From Pseudomonadota bacterium (GTDB lineage: Bacteria > Pseudomonadota > Gammaproteobacteria > Burkholderiales > Rhodocyclaceae), in NCBI GenBank assembly GCA_018262095.1, contig JAGTRW010000054.1:1-50045 (forward strand): a stretch of DNA of 50,045 bases, written 5' to 3'. Below, piece by piece: positions 17,218-27,158 of this stretch. A program made the position numbers and the translations under genes. The stretch's first letter is position 1, and each line of letters opens with the position of its first letter. A model generated the notes under the pieces. That model saw only the letters and a program-made list of their open reading frames with translations. It ran no database searches and had not been told where the DNA came from.

Positions 17218-17660
17218 TTACTCCGTAGTGGCTGGCTGGTTCTGGTTCTTGAGCGCGGCTTGCAGCGTGTGCCAGGCCAGCGTCGCGCACTTGACTCGCG
17301 CCGGAAACTCGCTGACTCCGGCGAGCACTTCGAGCTTGCCGAGTTCGGGGTGCGGCGCGTCTTCGGGCGTCGTGACCATGTGGTGAAAATCCTCGAAGAG
17401 GTCTTCGACTTCATCGATTTTCTTGCCCTTGAGCGCCTCGGTCATCAGCGAGGCGGAAGCCGTCGAAATCGCGCAACCGCTGCCCTTGAAGCTCAGGTCG
17501 GTGATGACGCCGTGCTCGACCTTGAGATAGACCGTGAGCTGATCGCCGCACAGTGGATTGAAGCCGTCGGCCTGATGGTTGGCGCAGTCGAGCACGTGGC
17601 AATTGCGTGGCTTCTTGTAGTGGTCGAAGATCACGTCCTGATAGAGTTCGCGCAGATCGC

Positions 17661-17664
<4 letters not shown>
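17218..17664 (-). CDS. sufU: SufU-type Fe-S/sulfur-transfer protein
   Basis: This 148-residue protein belongs to the SufU branch of the IscU/NifU family. C39 and D41 (NPLCGDQ), C64 (GSGCAIS) and C126 (RVKCATLAW) correspond to the zinc/cluster ligands, and the longer spacing between C64 and C126 is the SufU hallmark. In SufU systems it accepts persulfide from SufS and passes it to SufBCD. Its start overlaps the sufS stop by 4 bp (ATGA), which implies translational coupling. No sufE or sufA is in the operon. Confidence 0.93.
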
Positions 17665-18919
<1,255 letters not shown>

Positions 18920-18923
<4 letters not shown>

Positions 18924-20260
18924 GAAAGCTCCCTGATGCGTTCGCCCTGCGGCAGCCGCGCCAACAGGATCTGTTCAAGACGGGTGCGCAGCGACGTGAC
19001 GCGGATGCGTTCGATGAGGTCGCCCGCGAAGGCGTGCACCAGCAGGCTCCTGGCCATCGTCTCTTCGATTCCGCGCGCGCGCAGGTAGAAGAGCTGGTTG
19101 TCGTCGATCTGGCCGACCGTCGCGCCGTGCGTGCATTTGACGTCGTCGGCGTAGATTTCGAGCTGCGGCTTGGTGTCGACTTCGGCGTCGCGCGACAGCA
19201 ACAGGTTGTGGTTGGCCTGCCGGGCGTCGGTCTTCTGCGCGCCGGGATGGACGATGACCTTGCCGTTGAACACCGCGCGCGAGTGACCGTCGAGAACGCC
19301 GCGATACGTCTCGCGGCTGGTGCCGTTGGCCTGGGCGTGGTCGATTCGCGTATGGTTATCGACGTGCTGGCGACCGTCGACCAGATAGAGACCGTCGAAC
19401 GTCGCGTCGCAGCCGGTCGCCGCGAAGCGCGTGCTGATGTCGTTGCGCGCCAGCAGCGCGCCGAGGCTCACCGAGTGCGACGAGAGGCGGCTGTCACGCG
19501 CCTGCAGCGCGTGGATCCCGGCGATATGGAAGGCTTGCGGCGCTTCCTGCTGCAGCTTGTAGTGTTCGATAGCGGCGTTGGCACCGGTGAAGATCTGGGT
19601 GAGCGTATTGGTCAGATAAACCGTGCCGTCGGCGCCGGCATAGTGCTCGATCACCGTCGCTTGTGCGCCGTCTTCGGCGACGATCAGATTGCGCGGGCAG
19701 ATCAATGCCCCCGCAGCGCCGGCTTGCGTGGCGATGAACAGCAGATGGATCGGCTGCTCGACGACCGTTGCGCGCGAGAGATGCAGGTACGCGCCGTCGG
19801 CCATGAAGGCGGTATTGAGCGTGCCGAAGACGGTCTGGCCATTGTCACTGCGGTCGTCGGCGAGATAGGGTTCGAGCGCCTCGGGCGCACTTTCGAGCGC
19901 CGCGGCGAGGCTCTTCAGCGTCGCGCCGGCGGGCAATCGCCCGGGCGCCGACAGCGTCGGGCGGTAGCGACCGTTGACGAAGACCAGCAGATGAAAGGCG
20001 CCGGTCAGCGCAAACTGCTCGACCAGCGCGGCCGCTGCCTGGTCGTGACCGCTCTGCGGCGACATGGCGACGAAGGCGCGTTTCTCGATCGCCGCGACGC
20101 TGGTGTATTTCCACTCCTCGTCGCGCGCGCCGGGGAAGCCGTTCTGCGCGAAGCGCTCGAGCGCCACTTGGCGCGCGCTCACCAGCCACGGTACGCGCGC
20201 ACCGGGAAGCGTCGCCTGCGTGCGCGCGAAGTCGGCGAGCGTATGGTCGCGCGCGTTCAT
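18920..20260 (-). CDS. sufD: Fe-S cluster assembly protein SufD
   Basis: The 446-residue protein is the SufD subunit of the SufBC2D scaffold. The N-terminal helical part carries PGARDEEWKYTSV, and the C-terminal beta-helix part has the diagnostic DDVKCTHGATVGQID and QLFYLRARGI stretches with the conserved histidine in KCTHGA. It acts in the cytosol with SufB and the ATPase SufC. It overlaps sufC and sufS by 4 bp each, so it is translationally coupled. Confidence 0.96.
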
Positions 20261-21036
20261 GATTTGGCCGCGGCGTGAGCGGCGGTGGTCGGTGCGCTTT
20301 CTTCGAGCCAGCCGTAGCCGCGTTCTTCGAGTTCGAGCGCGAGCTCCTTGCCGCCGGTACGAACGATCTTGCCTTGCGACAGCACATGAACGAAGTCGGG
20401 AACGACGTAGTCGAGCAGGCGCTGGTAATGGGTCACCAGGATCATCGCGCGGTCGGGACTGCGCAGCGCGTTGATTCCTTTGGAAACGACCTGCAGCGCG
20501 TCGATGTCGAGTCCCGAATCGGTCTCGTCGAGGATCGCGAGCTTCGGTTCGAGGATCGCCATCTGCAGGATTTCGTTGCGCTTCTTCTCGCCGCCGGAAA
20601 AGCCCTCGTTGACCGCGCGGTAGAGCAGGTCGTCGTTCATCTCCATGAGCGCCATCTTCTGCTTGATCAGCGCCAGGAATTCCATCGCGTCGAGTTCGGG
20701 CAGACCCCGGTGCTGGCGGACGGCGTTGAGCGCGGCCTTGAGCAGATAGACGTTGCTGACACCCGGGATTTCGACCGGGTACTGGAAGGCCAGGAAGATT
20801 CCTTCGCGCGCGCGGATCTCGGGCGAGAGCGGCAGCAGGTCGCGGCCCTGGTAGAGCACTTCGCCGGCGGTGACCTTGAACGTGTCGCGTCCGGCGAGCA
20901 CCTGCGCCAGCGTGCTTTTGCCCGATCCGTTGGGGCCCATGATGGCATGCACTTCGCCGGCATTGACCGTCAGATCGAGGCCGCGCAGGATGGGTTTGTC
21001 TTCGACGCTGGCGTGCAGCTTGCTGATTTTCAACAT
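20257..21036 (-). CDS. sufC: Fe-S cluster assembly ATPase SufC
   Basis: This 259-residue ABC-type ATPase powers the SufBCD scaffold. Walker A GPNGSGKS is at 34-41, the Q-loop glutamine at 85, the signature FSGGE at 146-150, Walker B with D170-E171 and the H-loop histidine at 203. The open frame continues far upstream through the sufB region, but homology begins only at MLKISKLHAS, so I place the start at the ATG at 21036, preceded by AAGGAAA. It starts 20 bp after sufB and overlaps sufD by 4 bp. Confidence 0.97.
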   Translation of the reverse strand: MLKISKLHASVEDKPILRGLDLTVNAGEVHAIMGPNGSGKSTLAQVLAGRDTFKVTAGEVLYQGRDLLPLSPEIRAREGIFLAFQYPVEIPGVSNVYLLKAALNAVRQHRGLPELDAMEFLALIKQKMALMEMNDDLLYRAVNEGFSGGEKKRNEILQMAILEPKLAILDETDSGLDIDALQVVSKGINALRSPDRAMILVTHYQRLLDYVVPDFVHVLSQGKIVRTGGKELALELEERGYGWLEESAPTTAAHAAAKS

Positions 21037-21056
21037 GGTTCTGTTTCCTTGGTGGA

Positions 21057-22495
<1,439 letters not shown>

Positions 22496-22499
<4 letters not shown>

Positions 22500-22978
22500 G
22501 ATGTCTCTCCTGTGGTCTGCCGGTGCACGACGCGCTGCCTCTGCGGACGCAGATCGGCAAGGCTCATCGTGTCGACGACCGGCTCGCTCATCTGCTGCAA
22601 ACTGATCTGTTCGAGAGCTTCGAGCATGATGCGGCTGATCCGGTGCCAGTGGCTGTGAACCTGGCAGCGCAGTTCGTGGCCGCACAAGCCGGGCCCCGCG
22701 CTGCACTGTGTCATGCCGAGCGGACCGTCGATGGCGTTGATGATCTGCGCCGTCGAAATCTCGGCCGGCGGCCGCGCGAGCTTGTAGCCGCCCTTGGCGC
22801 CGCGCAGCGACTGAACGAGTCCTTGGCGGATAAATGTCTTGAGCAGCTTGCTCACCGACGGAACCGGCAAACCGGTGAGCGAAACGATCTCGGCGACGCT
22901 CTGCGTCCGCTCGGGTTCTCTCGCCATCGTCGTCAGCACGATCGTTCCATAGTCAGCCATTTTGCTAATTCTCAACAT
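22496..22978 (-). CDS. Rrf2 family regulator of the suf operon
   Basis: The 160-residue protein has an N-terminal winged helix (residues 1-80, [23 protein letters not shown] and RGAKGGYKL) and three cysteines C92, C99 and C105 that could hold a [2Fe-2S] cluster, as in IscR and related Rrf2 regulators. It is the first gene of the suf operon and its stop overlaps the sufB start, so it probably senses Fe-S status and controls its own operon. A palindrome over the predicted promoter is the likely operator. The last 35 residues are basic and variable. Confidence 0.92.
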
Positions 22979-22995
22979 GTCCTGGTCTTCATCAG

Positions 22996-23024
22996 AGTAT
23001 ACGGGACCAATATAGTTCTATATA
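22996..23024 (-). promoter_or_regulatory. Predicted suf operon promoter with overlapping operator
   Basis: On the minus strand a good -10 box (TATACT, 22996-23001) lies 18 bp before the regulator ATG. The -35 position (23019-23024, TATATA) is poor. A perfect palindrome ATATAG-TT-CTATAT at 23010-23023 covers the spacer and -35, so bound regulator would block polymerase. This fits autorepression by the Rrf2 protein; direct binding is inferred. Confidence 0.55.
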
Positions 23025-23082
23025 TTTGAAGTCGCAAATCGTCTTTGAAGCGCACGCCGATTATTTGCCCTCGGCACCAAGA

Positions 23083-23106
23083 GAACTGTTCGTCAGCGAA
23101 CAGTTC
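23083..23106 (+). promoter_or_regulatory. 24-bp perfect inverted repeat upstream of ldhA, copy of the recurring element
   Basis: GAACTGTTCG and CGAACAGTTC form 10-bp arms around TCAG. Its core at 23087-23103 (TGTTCGTCAGCGAACAG) is the most symmetric copy of the element repeated in this window. It ends 75 bp before the ldhA start. The half-site spacing (CTG-N12-CAG) differs from the LexA box (CTG-N10-CAG). Confidence 0.65.
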
Positions 23107-23181
23107 GGGTTGCGTCTTCGCGACAATCCGTTGCTGTTCGATTCGCCACGGTCAGTGAACACTTTTTTAGGAGCCTCTCTC

Positions 23182-24177
23182 ATGAAAATTGCCGTATTCA
23201 GCGCCAGGCGTTACGACCGGGAGTTTCTGAGCGCCGCCAATTCCCTTGCCGGCCATCAACTCGCTTTTTTCGAGGCGCGCCTCGAGGCGCAAACCGTTGC
23301 CCTGGCCGCCGGATGCGAGGCCGTTTGTCTGTTCGTCAATGATCTCGCCGACGATGTCGTGCTCAAAGCGCTGGCCGCCGGCGGAACGCGCCTGGTGGCG
23401 CTGCGCTGCACCGGCTTCAACAACGTCGACCTGAAGGCCGCGGCAGACTGCGGGATCAAGGTCGTGCGTGTCGTGAGCTATTCGCCGTATGCGGTCGCCG
23501 AGCACGCCGTGGCGCTGTTGCAATCGATCAACCGCAAGATCCACCGCGCCTACAACCGCACGCGCGACTCGAACTTCGCGCTCGACGGGCTGCTGGGTTT
23601 TGACCTCAACGGCAAGACCGTCGCGGTCGTCGGCACCGGCAAGATTGGTCGCATCTTTACCAAGATCATGCTCGGCTTCGGCTGCGAAGTGCTCGGCTAC
23701 GATGTCTTTCACTCGCCCGAGTTCGAAGCGCTCGGTGCGCGCTATGCCGCCGCGGCGGAAATCGGCGAGCGCGCCGACATCATTTCGCTGCACTGCCCGC
23801 TGACGCCCGAAACAAAGCACATCGTCAACGCGCATACGCTCTCGCGCGTCAAGCGCGGCGCCTTGCTGATCAATACCAGTCGCGGTGCCCTGGTCGATAC
23901 CGAAGCGGTGATCGAAGCCCTGAAGAGCGGGCAACTCGGCGGGCTGGCGCTCGACGTCTATGAACAGGAGGCCGATCTTTTCTACCGCGATCTGTCGAAT
24001 ACGGTCGTTGACGACGACGTCTTGCAGCGCCTGCTGTCGTTTCCCAATGTCATTGTCACCGGCCATCAAGCGTTCTTTACGCGCGAAGCGATCAGCACCA
24101 TCTGCGAAACGACGATCGCCAGTGTCAGCGAGTTCGCCGCCGGTTTGGCGTTGTCCAACGAGATTCTGGCGCCCTGA
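23182..24177 (+). CDS. ldhA: D-lactate dehydrogenase (NAD-dependent, fermentative)
   Basis: The 331-residue enzyme belongs to the D-2-hydroxyacid dehydrogenase family and reduces pyruvate to D-lactate with NADH. The nucleotide motif GTGKIG, the NTSRGALVD segment with the substrate arginine, the glutamate in DVYEQEADLF and the histidine in GHQAFFT are all present. YEQEADLFYRDLS is typical of LdhA rather than of glycerate or phosphoglycerate dehydrogenases. I place the start at the ATG at 23182, after TTAGGAG; the frame is open 52 codons upstream but that part is not conserved in the family. It is divergent from suf. Confidence 0.94.
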   Translation: MKIAVFSARRYDREFLSAANSLAGHQLAFFEARLEAQTVALAAGCEAVCLFVNDLADDVVLKALAAGGTRLVALRCTGFNNVDLKAAADCGIKVVRVVSYSPYAVAEHAVALLQSINRKIHRAYNRTRDSNFALDGLLGFDLNGKTVAVVGTGKIGRIFTKIMLGFGCEVLGYDVFHSPEFEALGARYAAAAEIGERADIISLHCPLTPETKHIVNAHTLSRVKRGALLINTSRGALVDTEAVIEALKSGQLGGLALDVYEQEADLFYRDLSNTVVDDDVLQRLLSFPNVIVTGHQAFFTREAISTICETTIASVSEFAAGLALSNEILAP

Positions 24178-24229
24178 TCACGCCGCCACGGCGCAGCGCA
24201 GGTCGGCCAATGAACGTGGCGGTGGGCTG

Positions 24230-24246
24230 CGTGGGCTGGCGTACAG
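24230..24246 (+). promoter_or_regulatory. Recurring palindromic element, copy before the CxxC membrane protein
   Basis: CGTGGGCTGGCGTACAG lies 66 bp before the gene at 24313. With its flanks it agrees closely with the copy at 41338 (GCGT-GCTGGCG-ACAGAC). It is one of the weaker copies on the left arm. Confidence 0.4.
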
Positions 24247-24312
24247 ACCGGCAGGGGAACGCTCGCTACCTTGAGGCCTGACCGTTAACGCGACGGCGAT
24301 CAGGGGGGTACG

Positions 24313-24876
24313 ATGAATTCAGGCAGAGCCCGGCGACTGTCCGGTCGGGAAAATACCGTGCCGGACGCCGCCGGCAGCGAGCTGTCATGGCTCGGTCGCT
24401 GGCGCTGGAATGTCCTGGCTGCGCTGTTCGCCGCCTTGCTGCTGGTCGCGCTGACCTTGCGCCGCTGGCGCCGAGGCGAAGTCAGCGACGTCATCGACGT
24501 CAGCCGGCAGCGCCTCGGCATCCGGGTCGCGCTGGCGATCGTCTTTGTCTCGTCGGTGCTCACTGGCGTGCTGGCGCTTTTTCCGCTGGCCAGCGACCAG
24601 GCCAACGCCGCGCCGATGGTATCGGAAGCGGAAGCGGTGGCCTATCCGGTGCGCGAAGCGGGCAGCGATCCAAAGTGTGCGCAATGCGGCGTCGTCGAAT
24701 CGACGCGCGAGCTTGCCCGGATTGCCGAGACGTCGGCCAAGGGCGTCGAGCTTACCGTGCGCATGAAGGACGGCGCGAGCCACCTGTTCATCGCAGCGAG
24801 TTCCGAGAGCTCGGCGAGTTGGCGTGCCGGCGAGCGCGTGATCTTCATCGACGGCAGAAATCTCGCTGGCGAGTGA
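24313..24876 (+). CDS. Unknown membrane protein with periplasmic CxxC domain
   Basis: I do not recognise a named family. The 187-residue protein has two hydrophobic stretches (about 33-49 and 72-92) flanking an Arg-rich loop. A C-terminal domain of about 90 residues contains KCAQCGVVES and an ELTVRMKDGASHLF strand pattern with SWRAGERVIFI. This C-terminal pattern resembles that seen after glycine-zipper domains in other betaproteobacterial envelope proteins. The CxxC pair could form a disulfide or bind metal or haem, but a single CxxC without CH argues against c-type haem. A copy of the recurring element lies upstream. Confidence 0.7.
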   Translation: MNSGRARRLSGRENTVPDAAGSELSWLGRWRWNVLAALFAALLLVALTLRRWRRGEVSDVIDVSRQRLGIRVALAIVFVSSVLTGVLALFPLASDQANAAPMVSEAEAVAYPVREAGSDPKCAQCGVVESTRELARIAETSAKGVELTVRMKDGASHLFIAASSESSASWRAGERVIFIDGRNLAGE

Positions 24877-25116
24877 TGCCGGGGCCGGTGAAGGCCCGAG
24901 GAATACTTCGCGGCAGGGTCGAAAAAACGGCCCCGATCATTGAATCTCTTCTGTGTGCGGCAACAGACAGACCACGCAGGACTCTCTCCCTAAGCTGCAA
25001 ATGGTCGGAGCCAGGTGCGCAATCGCTACCGTGGCACAGCGTGCTGCTGCAAGGCAGAACGCTTGGCGAAGACTGGCCGTAACGCATTTCCCCATCCATT
25101 TATACAAGGAATTCTC

Positions 25117-25728
25117 ATGAACACTTTCAATATCAAAATGGTCGCTCTGGCGATCGGTTTCGCCTTCAGCGCCGGCGCCATGGCGCAGACCATCAGCAAG
25201 ACCGAGTACAAGGACAGCAAGAGCAAGATCAGCGCCGAGTACAAGAGCGCCAAGGCCAGTTGCGCCGCGCTCTCGGGCAACGCCAAGGATATCTGCGTCG
25301 AACAGGCCAAGGGCCAGGAAAAGGTCGCCAAGGCCGATCTTGAAGCAAACTACAAGCCAAGCACCAAGAGCCATTACGACGCTCGCGTCGCCAAGGCGGA
25401 TGCCGACTATGGCGTCGCCAAGGAAAAGTGCGACGACGTGGCCGGCAACGTCAAGGACGTCTGCGTCAAGGAGGCCAAGGCTGCGCAAACGGCGGCGATA
25501 GCTGACGCCAAAACGCAGAAGACGACGGTTGGCGCCAACGCGGTGGCCGCCGAAAAGACCGCCGAAGCGCGCAGCGATGCGAGCGCCAAGGGCAGCGAAG
25601 CGCGCAAGGACGCTGCGGCAGAAAAGACCGAGGCGCAGTACAAGGTCGCTCAGCAAAAGTGCGACACCTTTTCCGGTCCGACCAAGGACGAGTGTCTGAG
25701 CAAGGCCAAAGTCAGCGCCGGCAAGTAG
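25117..25728 (+). CDS. Exported Lys/Ala-rich protein with three Cys-X10-Cys repeats
   Basis: The 203-residue protein has a clear signal peptide (1-23, AMA cleavage) and a mature part rich in Ala and Lys, strongly helical. Three repeats share the plan Y-x-x-A-x-x-x-C-x5-G-x3-KD-x-C-x4-AK: cysteine pairs C49/C60, C105/C116 and C182/C193 each span exactly 11 positions. Each pair could close a disulfide across a short turn in a helical hairpin. It is probably periplasmic. I know of no assigned function. The ATG at 25117 follows AAGGAA, and a UUCG-capped terminator follows the gene. Confidence 0.8.
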   Translation: MNTFNIKMVALAIGFAFSAGAMAQTISKTEYKDSKSKISAEYKSAKASCAALSGNAKDICVEQAKGQEKVAKADLEANYKPSTKSHYDARVAKADADYGVAKEKCDDVAGNVKDVCVKEAKAAQTAAIADAKTQKTTVGANAVAAEKTAEARSDASAKGSEARKDAAAEKTEAQYKVAQQKCDTFSGPTKDECLSKAKVSAGK

Positions 25729-25733
25729 TACAC

Positions 25734-25753
25734 GTGCGGGATTCGTCCCGCAC
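25734..25753 (+). terminator. UUCG-tetraloop terminator hairpin
   Basis: GTGCGGGA and TCCCGCAC pair perfectly (8 bp) around TTCG, giving an extra-stable UUCG tetraloop in RNA. It starts 6 bp after the stop codon and is followed about 14 bp later by a run of T, so it probably ends or attenuates the transcript before the glycine-zipper lipoprotein gene. Confidence 0.65.
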
Positions 25754-25789
25754 TGGCGACAACCCCCTTTTTGAGACAGAGGTAGTCCA

Positions 25790-26095
25790 ATGAAAACGAA
25801 CCATAGATTTATACCCTGCGCCATCGTTACCGCGCTCTTGCTCGGCCTCGGCGGCTGTGCCGGGATGTCCAACCAGGACAAGAATACCGCCATCGGCGCC
25901 GGCGTCGGTGCCGTCGGCGGCGCGGTACTGACTGGCGGCGGTGCGCTCGGCACCGTCGGCGGCGCTGCCGTCGGTGGCGTCATCGGGGCGGAGCGCGCCG
26001 GCAAGGAAGTCGATAAGGCCGCCGACAAGGTCGGCCAGCAGATTGAAAAGGCCGGTGAAAAGGTTCAGGACGCGGCCAAGGGTAGCCAGAAATAA
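25790..26095 (+). CDS. Glycine-zipper lipoprotein (OsmB/SlyB-like)
   Basis: The 101-residue protein has a lipoprotein signal ending LGGC (C23 would be lipidated), then a Gly/Ala-rich zipper (residues 34-66, repeated G-x3-G) and an amphipathic Lys/Glu/Gln helix to the end. Such proteins sit in the outer membrane and are often induced by osmotic or envelope stress. It lies between two other envelope-protein genes in the same orientation, suggesting related roles. Function is inferred from architecture only. Confidence 0.82.
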   Translation: MKTNHRFIPCAIVTALLLGLGGCAGMSNQDKNTAIGAGVGAVGGAVLTGGGALGTVGGAAVGGVIGAERAGKEVDKAADKVGQQIEKAGEKVQDAAKGSQK

Positions 26096-26145
26096 GCCCG
26101 CGCCAGAAGCGCTGCCGCGACGTTTGCGTCCTACTGGAGAGCATC

Positions 26146-26943
26146 ATGACCTCACTGTTGAGAAACGTCCTGGCCGTCGCTAGCATGGCGGTCGCTGTGC
26201 AGGCCGTCGCCCAGGTTACCTTTTACGAAGATCAGGGCTTTGCCGGCCGCTCGTTTACCACCGAAAGCGAGATCGGCAACCTGCAACGCTACGGCTTCAA
26301 CGATCGGGCCTCGTCGGCCGTTGTCGAGGACGGCCGCTGGGAGGTTTGCGAGGCCAGGCGCTTTGCCGGTCGCTGCGTTGTCCTGTCGCCGGGAAGCTAT
26401 CGCTCGCTCGCCGCGATGGGGCTCAATGACCGCATCTCGTCGCTACGCGAGGTGGCGCGCGAAGCGCACATCGACGATGCGCCGCCGGTCGGCAACGATT
26501 ACCGCCGCGCCCGTGACGAGCGGCTCTATGCCGCCGATGTTACAGCGGTTCGCGCCGTGGTCGGGCCGCCCGAGCAGCGCTGCTGGATCGAACGTCGACA
26601 GGTCGTCGAGGAGCGAACGAATAACAGCGTTCCCGCAACGATCGCCGGTGCCGTCATTGGCGGCATCCTCGGCCATCAGGTCGGCGGTGGACGCGGCAAT
26701 GATCTGGCCACCGCCGGGGGCGCGGTCGCCGGCGCGTTGGTCGGCAACAAACTCGGCAGCGACAGCGGCGGCCAGCAGCTGAGCACGCGCGATGTCGAGC
26801 GTTGCGCCAGCACGCCGAGTCAGGCGCGACCCGAGTACTGGGACGTCTCCTACGTCTTCCGCGGGCAGGCGCATCGCTTGCAGATGAGCGAGCCCCCGGG
26901 CGCGACGGTGTGGGTCAACGAGCGCGGCGAGCCCAGGTCGTAG
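26146..26943 (+). CDS. Exported beta/gamma-crystallin plus glycine-zipper protein
   Basis: The 265-residue protein has a signal peptide (1-22), then two Greek-key motifs of a beta/gamma-crystallin domain (about 24-105; VTFYEDQGFAGRSF and WEVCEARRFAGRCVVLSPG). A linker, a glycine zipper (about 163-203, AGAVIGGILGHQVGGGRGND) and a C-terminal domain with C216 follow. The crystallin domain is usually Ca2+-binding and stabilising; the zipper suggests outer-membrane insertion. It starts 50 bp after the lipoprotein gene with CTGGAGAG upstream, so the two are likely co-transcribed. Confidence 0.88.
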   Translation: MTSLLRNVLAVASMAVAVQAVAQVTFYEDQGFAGRSFTTESEIGNLQRYGFNDRASSAVVEDGRWEVCEARRFAGRCVVLSPGSYRSLAAMGLNDRISSLREVAREAHIDDAPPVGNDYRRARDERLYAADVTAVRAVVGPPEQRCWIERRQVVEERTNNSVPATIAGAVIGGILGHQVGGGRGNDLATAGGAVAGALVGNKLGSDSGGQQLSTRDVERCASTPSQARPEYWDVSYVFRGQAHRLQMSEPPGATVWVNERGEPRS

Positions 26944-27158
26944 CGCTTGGCTGCGGCGGATAGCGCAGGCGCTTGACGCCAACTCGCATGGCCTATTTCA
27001 ATCCGCCTGGGCTATGACAAATAGCGTAATATTCGTCGCGTGGGTCGCCAGTCAGACGCTCGCAGCGAGGCGTGCTGGTCTAGGGCGGGACGATCGGCTT
27101 GCCGCCGCACAGCGGCGGGAAATTCCGTGGATCACGGGAGTTGAAATGGGATTGAGCG

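Noticed and set aside
23087-23103. LexA box before ldhA
   Set aside because: The CTG and CAG half-sites are 12 bp apart instead of 10, and the target genes are not SOS genes.
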